Assembly (NCBI GenBank): GCA_000404785.1
Contig: ASNI01000034.1
Location: 1-20,435 of the forward strand
DNA: 20,435 bases
Reading direction: 5' to 3'
Source of the DNA: Cloacimonetes bacterium SCGC AAA252-N17
Lineage (GTDB): Bacteria > Cloacimonadota > Cloacimonadia > JGIOTU-2
Shown here: positions 15,486 to 20,435 of the stretch, one piece after another
Position numbering within the stretch: position 1 is the first letter of the stretch
How the letters are laid out: every line of letters starts with the position of its first letter
Position numbers and translations under genes: made by a program
Notes under the pieces: generated by a model
What the model saw: only the letters and a program-made list of their open reading frames with translations
What the model was told of the DNA's origin: nothing
Databases searched by the model: none

Positions 15486-15681
15486 CAGAGACAGCTCCGT
15501 CTCCGTTCTACCTCAGTCTTCGCTACGCTACGCCCCGACAGGACACCTTGGCTCGCCTTCGTAAAACTTCCGCTTTTGCTGCGATACAGCGTGATAAAAC
15601 GGCGCAGCAATCAGGCAGAGGGCACCAAGAAAGAAATTTCATAAAAGAAGATAGTGCCTTTAAATAAATTGAAGTCGGTTG

Positions 15682-15809
15682 GACTGGACTTGATCCTCTA
15701 GTTGACAGTTCAGAACAAATGGGAAGTTCGAGTTGAGAAAAAGCTTTGATTCGGGTTGTGTGGTTGTGCATTCTGAACTCCACCCACCTTTGACGTGTGA
15801 AGTCCAGTC
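15682..15809. repeat. Long inverted repeat, copy 2 of the TGAACTCCA/TGAAGTCCAG family
   Basis: GACTGGACTT (15682-15691) and AGTTCAGAA (15707-15715) are mirrored as TTCTGAACT (15771-15779) and AAGTCCAGTC (15800-15809), forming two arms of 34-39 bp around a loop of about 55 bp. The right arm is itself an imperfect hairpin and shares its boundary words with the element at 4291-4326. Confidence 0.55.
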
Positions 15810-15844
15810 TGATAAGTTGGCTACCCCAAAAAAACAAAACAGGA

Positions 15845-15974
15845 TGTCATTCCCGTGAAAACGGGAATCCAGTATTTGTTTTATTCATCCACATATTTGC
15901 ATCTGCTAAATAAATATTTTTTCTGGATTCCCACTCCATCAGCTGGCGGACAAGCTTCGTGGGAATGACACTGG
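15845..15974. repeat. Compound palindrome with ATTCCC-N8-GGGAAT hairpin
   Basis: The left unit (15845-15872) contains ATTCCC-N8-GGGAAT (15849-15868). The right unit (15923-15974) contains ATTCCCAC (15927-15934) and GTGGGAAT (15959-15966) around a 24-base loop. The outer words TGTCATTCCC and GGGAATCCAG of the left unit recur as reverse complements (CTGGATTCCC, GGGAATGACA) in the right, so the whole folds as one large palindrome with two inner hairpins. The core has the same form as the Neisseria dRS3 element and many REP-like repeats. It is probably a mobile or REP-type element. Confidence 0.65.
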
Positions 15975-16171
15975 AGAGAGGAAAACAGTCTTGATAATTT
16001 CACGACAACTTGTTGGTAAGTTTTATTTTTAAAGTGCCTAATTTTAAATCACACCCTTTTCCCAGTGCGTTATTAAATAGTTTAATTTTTTCTATTTTGA
16101 GTACTCATGATACCCCAATTGATATAAATATAAACCGAGTCAAGTAAATTATGTAAAATATCAACTCAAAT

Positions 16172-16201
16172 AAAAAAAAAGAGCACTCATCGGTGCCCTT
16201 T
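16172..16201 (-). terminator. Rho-independent terminator of the mutL operon
   Basis: On the minus strand AAAGGGCAC, loop CGATGA, GTGCTCTTT (arms 16193-16201 and 16178-16186) is followed by a run of nine T (16172-16180). The stem has nine pairs with one G-T wobble. It lies 22 bp after the stop of the 374-residue gene, exactly where the operon should end. Confidence 0.85.
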
Positions 16202-16222
16202 AATATTATATACTATTCTGAA

Positions 16223-17347
16223 TTAATCTTCAATCGCTTCGACATTTGCTCGAGGTACAGTAACCTCAATTCCATCTTCCATTTTTGCTTTTAATACTCG
16301 CACTTTGGTTTCGGATTCAACAACTACAAGCTCTTCGGGAAGTGCTGTAACTTTGCAGATATCTCCGAAATGAGGTTCTCGGATAATTCGTATAGTGCTT
16401 CCTATTTGCAATCCGTGTATCTGCTTCTTCCCTGCTTTGAGTTCTTCTTTTTTAAAGGGAATTGGAATGATAATTTCTGGTCTCATCACGCCGGCTCGGA
16501 TCTGTGTTTTACCGTGCATGGATGCCTTATAGCCCTCAAATTCTTTCAATATTTCAAAGGTTTTTGCAGCCATTTTGATCGGACCGAATCCTTCTGTGAG
16601 TACGATTGTCAAACCGATCTCTTCATGTCCTGTAATTGCAACACCGATATCATAACCAAGCAGATCCTTAAGATCCTGGTCGTCGATACCGCCTATAACA
16701 ATACCTTTTGCGTTGACCTGTATTGCCTTTTTGATCGCAGGTAAACGTACAATATTGCCACCAACAATGATCTTATCTTTGCATGAATTATCGATTTGCT
16801 CAGGCATAAGTTCAGCATCTGGAGCATCAACAAGTACTTTTATTTCACCGGTTATTTCATCCCCAATTCCGAAAATTCCCTGTATATAAGCAGATTTATT
16901 CTCGATCTCAACACCTTCATTTTCATATACTTTGCTGACCACACCGTCAATAAAAGCTTTCACGGTTATTGGAACTGGTGGCTCACGAAGAAGAACCTGT
17001 CCTGTAATGCTTGAGATATTCTCGACTGTGCCGGTTATTGGTGATTTCACTGTATTTTTGAACACACCGAAGAAACTCTGGCTCATCGCAAGAGGTTCAT
17101 CTTTTTTGATCGTTTCACCTTCTTTTTTCTGCATTTTAGACAGAACATCAGATGGCGGGATACCGAGTTTATTTGCAATATTAACTGGTATAACGTCACC
17201 CGGCAAGTCTGTTTTCGCGACATTATCATCTGCGGTGACTCTATCTCCTACTTTTACGACAACTTCACCTTTGAGAGGAAGAATTCTGTCTTTTCTCAGT
17301 ATGATGCTTTTTGTTATTGTTAATCCGGGAGTATATATTTGTGCCAT
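16223..17347 (-). CDS. MutL-linked protein with barrel-sandwich and KOW-like segments, unknown function
   Basis: A 374-residue protein with no signal peptide or membrane helix, so cytosolic. Residues about 20-175 look like barrel-sandwich (biotinyl/lipoyl-like) hybrid strands: L-K-G-E-V-V-V-K-V-G-D-R-V, K-S-P-I-T-G-T-V near 101-108, and F-I-D-G-V-V-S-K-V. No lipoylation or biotinylation lysine motif is evident. Residues 190-255 (G-I-V-I-G-G-I, I-G-V-A-I-T-G-H-E-E-I-G-L) look like a small alpha/beta domain. Residues 312-374 resemble an SH3/KOW barrel (I-G-S-T-I-R-I-I-R ... G-D-I-C-K-V). The start ATG 17345-17347 follows GGAG that overlaps the mutL stop; the gap is 9 bp. It almost surely works with the MutL protein. 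The domain readings are inference from strand patterns. Confidence 0.75.
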   Translation of the reverse strand: MAQIYTPGLTITKSIILRKDRILPLKGEVVVKVGDRVTADDNVAKTDLPGDVIPVNIANKLGIPPSDVLSKMQKKEGETIKKDEPLAMSQSFFGVFKNTVKSPITGTVENISSITGQVLLREPPVPITVKAFIDGVVSKVYENEGVEIENKSAYIQGIFGIGDEITGEIKVLVDAPDAELMPEQIDNSCKDKIIVGGNIVRLPAIKKAIQVNAKGIVIGGIDDQDLKDLLGYDIGVAITGHEEIGLTIVLTEGFGPIKMAAKTFEILKEFEGYKASMHGKTQIRAGVMRPEIIIPIPFKKEELKAGKKQIHGLQIGSTIRIIREPHFGDICKVTALPEELVVVESETKVRVLKAKMEDGIEVTVPRANVEAIED

Positions 17348-17356
17348 GTGAATCTC

Positions 17357-19255
17357 CTATGATAACCATTCTTCGGGATAGACTTCCAGTGCCTTCATCC
17401 ACTTTTTCAACGATTGTACACGTGCTGCATTATCTTCTGGAATATGAGCAGTCATTGTTTCTTTGTTCAATTTCTCATCGAAATAAGGTACTCTTCCACG
17501 TGTATCAATAATAATACCAACAACTCCGCCAGAGATCGTAGTCTCAATTTCATTATTCTTACCCATACCAAGATCGAGTCCACTCATAGGTTTCAAAGTC
17601 GCTTTTGCTTTCTCATCAACACCAAGATCCAATTTGATCATCTCTCCAAATGGTATATTCTCTTCGAATATCTTTCCATTTGGCAATTCGATCTTCGCAC
17701 TAAGTGCAGTTTTACCTTTTTTATATTTTCCTTTTGGTGCAATACATGTTCCAAGATGAATAAGACAGTCTTTTTCAAAAACTTCTGTTGCTGCCTTTTC
17801 ACAGATCGTTGACAGAACACCAAGCTGGGGCATCATGAAGATACTATCAACAGCAAGGCGAGTGATACCTTCAGGAAGAAATGCATCGATCAGCATCATT
17901 GCAGCCTGATTTCTGCGAGGAGCATGAGAAAGCACACCACCACTACCAACCAATATATCGAGAGTTATCATATTTACAATGGTTTCACCTGATGTTGATT
18001 GGGAGAATGCTTCTGAAATTTCTCTTTCTCTTTGAGTTCCTTTGAGGGTGACAGCAAATTCTTTATGCTGTTCGAAGGCAAGGCGAAGCGCCTCTTTTGC
18101 GATCGCTTGTTCAAGCATTAATTCTTCAGCAAGGAAGGGGATTGTAGTAGGTCTGATCATCTTATTCTTGATCATATTGCGTAGTTGAGTTTCCGGAATA
18201 TCAAAGGGAACCCAACGCAAAATGTTTTTGATACCTGTCGAAGCAAGTACGTTAGAAATACTGTAACTCATTCCCAGATTAGCGCTTACTGTTCTGTTGA
18301 ACACCCGATCTTCTGTAAAGACTGAGAATATGTCAGTTGTTGCTCCGCCGATATCCACACCCACAACTTCGATATTTTCAAGGCGTGCAATTGTCTGCAT
18401 GATATTTCCGACAGCGGCGGGTGTAGGCATGATGGGCACTTCTTCAATTTTACCATCTTCTGTTTCAGCCCTTGCCCAGGCCATAAGCTTCTTGTAACCT
18501 GGTGCTTGCGCCATCACATGCTCCATAAAGAGATCGTGGATCTTATCACGTGCCGGTCCAAGATTTTCTCTTTCAAGCACAGGACGAATGTTATCTGTTA
18601 TGATAAGATCAACTTTATCGCCCAATGTCTTTTTAACAGCTTCACGTGCTTCTATATTACCTGCATAAATGACTGGCAGCTTATATTCCGAACCGAGACG
18701 CGGTTTGGGATCTGCCGCAGCAATTATCTCTGCAAGTTCAACCACATGCTTGGTCGTTCCCCCATCTATTCCTCCGGACAGGAGTATCATATCAGGACGA
18801 AGGTGTCGTATCCTTTCGATCCTTTGGTGCGGAAGACGTTTGTCGTTGCTTGCAAGCACATCCATCACGATAGCGCCTGCACCGAGAGCAGCACGCTCTG
18901 CACTTTCTCCGGTCATACTTTTCACCACACCGGCGACCATCATTTGAAGTCCACCACCGGCACTACTGGTTGACACATAAGCATCAACACCTTTTTCGCC
19001 ATCTTGAGGTACTTCAATTGTTTCATCCTTGATGATATATCTGTCTTTTTCTCCTCGAATATGTACGAGATCTTCAACCTCTTCAACAGCATTCAACACA
19101 CCTTTTGTCACATCATCAAAGGGTGCTTCAACAGTTGTAGGAGCTTCCCCTCGCACGACCAGACGATACTCATCTTCAACCTTTTTAATTAATATGGCTT
19201 TCGTCGTTGTACTACCACAGTCAGTAGCCAATATTGAACCTAACTCTTTTGCCAT
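17357..19255 (-). CDS. MutL/GlmL-type ASKHA ATPase, long form
   Basis: A 632-residue homologue of GlmL/MutL, the ASKHA-fold partner found beside B12-dependent mutases such as glutamate mutase and ornithine aminomutase, where it is thought to act as an ATP-dependent chaperone or reactivator. Phosphate-1 motif D-C-G-S-T-T-T-K at 12-19; L-S-G-G-I-D-G-G-T-T at 159-168; phosphate-2 motif V-D-I-G-G-A-T-T-D at 300-308; adenosine motif G-S-G-G-V-L-S-H at 437-444. Standard GlmL is about 460 residues; the extra C-terminal part (about 500-632) begins with beta-rich sequence and ends in charged helix. ATG 19253-19255 follows a strong GGAGG. No mutase subunit is in the window. Do not confuse it with the DNA mismatch protein MutL. 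Confidence 0.88.
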   Translation of the reverse strand: MAKELGSILATDCGSTTTKAILIKKVEDEYRLVVRGEAPTTVEAPFDDVTKGVLNAVEEVEDLVHIRGEKDRYIIKDETIEVPQDGEKGVDAYVSTSSAGGGLQMMVAGVVKSMTGESAERAALGAGAIVMDVLASNDKRLPHQRIERIRHLRPDMILLSGGIDGGTTKHVVELAEIIAAADPKPRLGSEYKLPVIYAGNIEAREAVKKTLGDKVDLIITDNIRPVLERENLGPARDKIHDLFMEHVMAQAPGYKKLMAWARAETEDGKIEEVPIMPTPAAVGNIMQTIARLENIEVVGVDIGGATTDIFSVFTEDRVFNRTVSANLGMSYSISNVLASTGIKNILRWVPFDIPETQLRNMIKNKMIRPTTIPFLAEELMLEQAIAKEALRLAFEQHKEFAVTLKGTQREREISEAFSQSTSGETIVNMITLDILVGSGGVLSHAPRRNQAAMMLIDAFLPEGITRLAVDSIFMMPQLGVLSTICEKAATEVFEKDCLIHLGTCIAPKGKYKKGKTALSAKIELPNGKIFEENIPFGEMIKLDLGVDEKAKATLKPMSGLDLGMGKNNEIETTISGGVVGIIIDTRGRVPYFDEKLNKETMTAHIPEDNAARVQSLKKWMKALEVYPEEWLS

Positions 19256-19267
19256 ATTTCCTCCGAT

Positions 19268-19630
19268 TTATTTCACTTTATTTTTTAATTCTTTTTTCTT
19301 TTTCTTCAATTCTTTTGCCTTTTTCTTTTCAGCTTTCAACTTCTTATGAAACTCAGCATCTTTTTCGTCAATCTTGTTAAGAAGATATTTCACATTTTCA
19401 TCATCTTCCAGAGAACAAGCAAACTTTTGATACTCTTTGTGCTTAAAAATCAGCTCTGCAAAAGGAGCGATCATATAAAGGACCTGGCTTGCAATAAAGT
19501 TCAATGGCTTTAGTGATTCTATCAACAAAATCGCAGCAGAACCCATTCTTCTTTCAGCAATGAACTTAGCAGTCCTATCCATTAATTCATGAGCATCGTC
19601 TTTCGAAACTTCTACAATTACATCTATCAT
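19268..19630 (-). CDS. 120-residue unknown protein with hydrophobic centre and lysine-rich tail
   Basis: I do not recognise this family. Residues 1-27 are mixed (M-I-D-V-I-V-E-V-S-K-D-D-A-H). Residues about 29-62 are strongly hydrophobic (G-S-A-A-I-L-L-I-E-S-L-K-P-L-N-F-I), which could be one or two membrane-associated or buried helices. Residues 88-120 are a charged coiled-coil-like helix ending in a run dominated by lysine. It begins 3 bp after the comF stop and ends 12 bp before mutL, so it is co-translated with mutL. Together with the 374-residue protein it likely forms a functional set. The basic tail could bind nucleic acid or acidic membrane surfaces; that is conjecture. Confidence 0.75.
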   Translation of the reverse strand: MIDVIVEVSKDDAHELMDRTAKFIAERRMGSAAILLIESLKPLNFIASQVLYMIAPFAELIFKHKEYQKFACSLEDDENVKYLLNKIDEKDAEFHKKLKAEKKKAKELKKKKKELKNKVK

Positions 19631-19633
19631 GCT

Positions 19634-20329
19634 TTATGCTCTCGCCAATGTGCATACGTAAATATGCTTCGCAAGATTCTCCTTTAATAAAAGTGCGATT
19701 GATTTCATTGTTGATCCAGTTGTTAAAACATCATCAACTAATAATAAAGATTTATTCTCAATAGCACCAAAATTTTTTACCTGAAATGCATTAGCAACGT
19801 TTTTTTCGCGTTCGTGTTTTTTTAACTTTGTTTGTGTTTGTGTAAATTTTTTTCTTTTTAGCACATTCTTTAGAATTGGGATATCCAACTTCGTTGATAG
19901 GGCTTTAGCAATTATTTCAGATTGATTGAATCCACGAAATCTTTTCTTTGTTTTATGAAGCGGAACCGGGATGATATAATCAGTGTTGGAAATAAATGAG
20001 TAGGTTGAAATTATTTCGGCAAGTTTATATCCAAGAAAAGTACCGATCTTTTTGAATTCATTATATTTGAAATTATGGATCATTCTTTGCAATGGAAGGT
20101 TGAAAGTATATACGCTTACAACTTCATCAAAGGGATATTCCTGTTTGCATTCTTCGCAAATGAAGCTGTTCACGGTATTCTTGTTACAAAACACACATGA
20201 GTTTTCTTTTAAACCGACAAGTTCATTAGAGCATTTCTCGCAGAGAATTGCAGAATCATTAATTCGTTCATTACAGGAAAAACAATGAGGAGGAAAGAAA
20301 AGGTTCAAAAGAGAATGTAATAACGTCAT
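19634..20329 (-). CDS. comF: ComF-family phosphoribosyltransferase-like protein
   Basis: A 231-residue ComF/GntX-type protein of normal length. The N-terminus carries four CxxC pairs (C16/19, C30/33, C45/48, C58/61), as in ComF zinc-binding regions. The C-terminal phosphoribosyltransferase domain has R-G-F-N-Q-S-E at 132-138 and the PRPP loop L-L-V-D-D-V-L-T-T-G-S-T at 196-207. ComF is needed for uptake of single-stranded DNA in naturally competent bacteria, but it is widespread in non-competent species, so its role here is open. Its ATG (20327-20329) overlaps the purQ stop as ATGA, so it is translationally coupled to purQ. Confidence 0.92.
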   Translation of the reverse strand: MTLLHSLLNLFFPPHCFSCNERINDSAILCEKCSNELVGLKENSCVFCNKNTVNSFICEECKQEYPFDEVVSVYTFNLPLQRMIHNFKYNEFKKIGTFLGYKLAEIISTYSFISNTDYIIPVPLHKTKKRFRGFNQSEIIAKALSTKLDIPILKNVLKRKKFTQTQTKLKKHEREKNVANAFQVKNFGAIENKSLLLVDDVLTTGSTMKSIALLLKENLAKHIYVCTLARA

Positions 20330-20435
20330 TTCTCGACAAACTTCTTTATAGAAAGGAATATCTGTTGTCCATCTTTTGAGCCGCAGATAGGATCAGAGCT
20401 CCGCTCAGGGTGCGGCATCATACCGAGAATATTCC
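20326..20435 (-). CDS. purQ: PurQ C-terminal end (glutaminase subunit of FGAM synthase), partial
   Basis: The last 35 codons of a gene that enters from the right edge and ends at TGA 20326-20328. The peptide N-I-L-G-M-M-P-H-P-E-R-S-S-D-P is the closing motif of the class I glutaminase PurQ, with the His and Glu of the catalytic triad in P-H-P-E-R. PurQ supplies ammonia to phosphoribosylformylglycinamidine synthase in de novo purine synthesis. The 5' part lies outside the window. It overlaps comF by four bases. Confidence 0.88.
   Translation of the reverse strand, partial: NILGMMPHPERSSDPICGSKDGQQIFLSIKKFVEK

Larger units (their letters stand above)
15263..16171. other. Gene-free repeat-rich intergenic mosaic
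   Basis: About 900 bp without a convincing gene. Open frames here lack ribosome binding sites, have biased composition and run through hairpins. The block contains at least four structured repeats, listed separately, joined by a GC-richer piece (about 15486-15620) rich in GCTACGC-type words. The last 150 bp are AT-rich spacer. No tRNA, rRNA or CRISPR pattern is visible. Confidence 0.6.

Noticed and set aside
15523..15837. 104-codon minus-strand frame in the intergenic mosaic
   Set aside because: It runs through several inverted repeats and has no ribosome binding site; best explained as chance in repeat DNA.
15263..16222. CRISPR array or tRNA in the long gap
   Set aside because: Repeats are few, irregular and inverted, without regular spacers; no cloverleaf is visible.

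Overview
The window is AT-rich bacterial DNA. Long head-to-tail runs of genes lie almost entirely on the minus strand; only a TldE/PmbA-like gene and the tail of an IS30-type transposase are on the plus strand. The gene set (very long MutL/GlmL homologue without a mutase, giant signal-peptide TPR protein, paired ABC exporters, many hairpin repeats between genes) suggests an uncultured anaerobe of the Cloacimonadota/FCB type. That assignment is inference; no rRNA or other phylogenetic marker is present.

Left accessory part (1-4356): the 3' end of an IS30-family transposase; a 43-codon gene with a palindromic operator-like site; an NAD(P)H-dependent flavin oxidoreductase of the nitronate monooxygenase/FabK superfamily with a cysteine-rich tail; a possible decayed TetR-like regulator; and a toxin-antitoxin unit read darT-darG-ygjP. 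The darG antitoxin (macro domain) is intact. The darT toxin can be read from its true ATG only by crossing one frameshift, so it looks inactivated while its antitoxin remains.

Central part (4357-13776, one minus-strand run): purA (adenylosuccinate synthetase, unusual P-loop), an orphan ECF/CbiO-like ATPase, a secreted TPR protein of about 1,200 residues, then a heterodimeric ABC exporter pair. The degenerate residues of the two exporter subunits fall in the same composite ATP site. Tight spacing suggests co-transcription. A divergent promoter region (13777-13918) separates this from the tldE-like gene (13919-15262).

The stretch 15263-16222 holds no convincing gene. It is a mosaic of inverted and direct repeats, including a hairpin with the ATTCCC-N8-GGGAAT core, and ends in the intrinsic terminator of the next operon.

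Right part (16172-20435, minus strand): purQ 3' end, comF, a 120-residue unknown protein, a 632-residue MutL/GlmL-type ASKHA ATPase, and a 374-residue protein with barrel-sandwich and KOW-like segments. The last three genes form a compact unit with no B12-dependent mutase beside it. With the unusual darTG locus, it is the best candidate here for an undescribed system.
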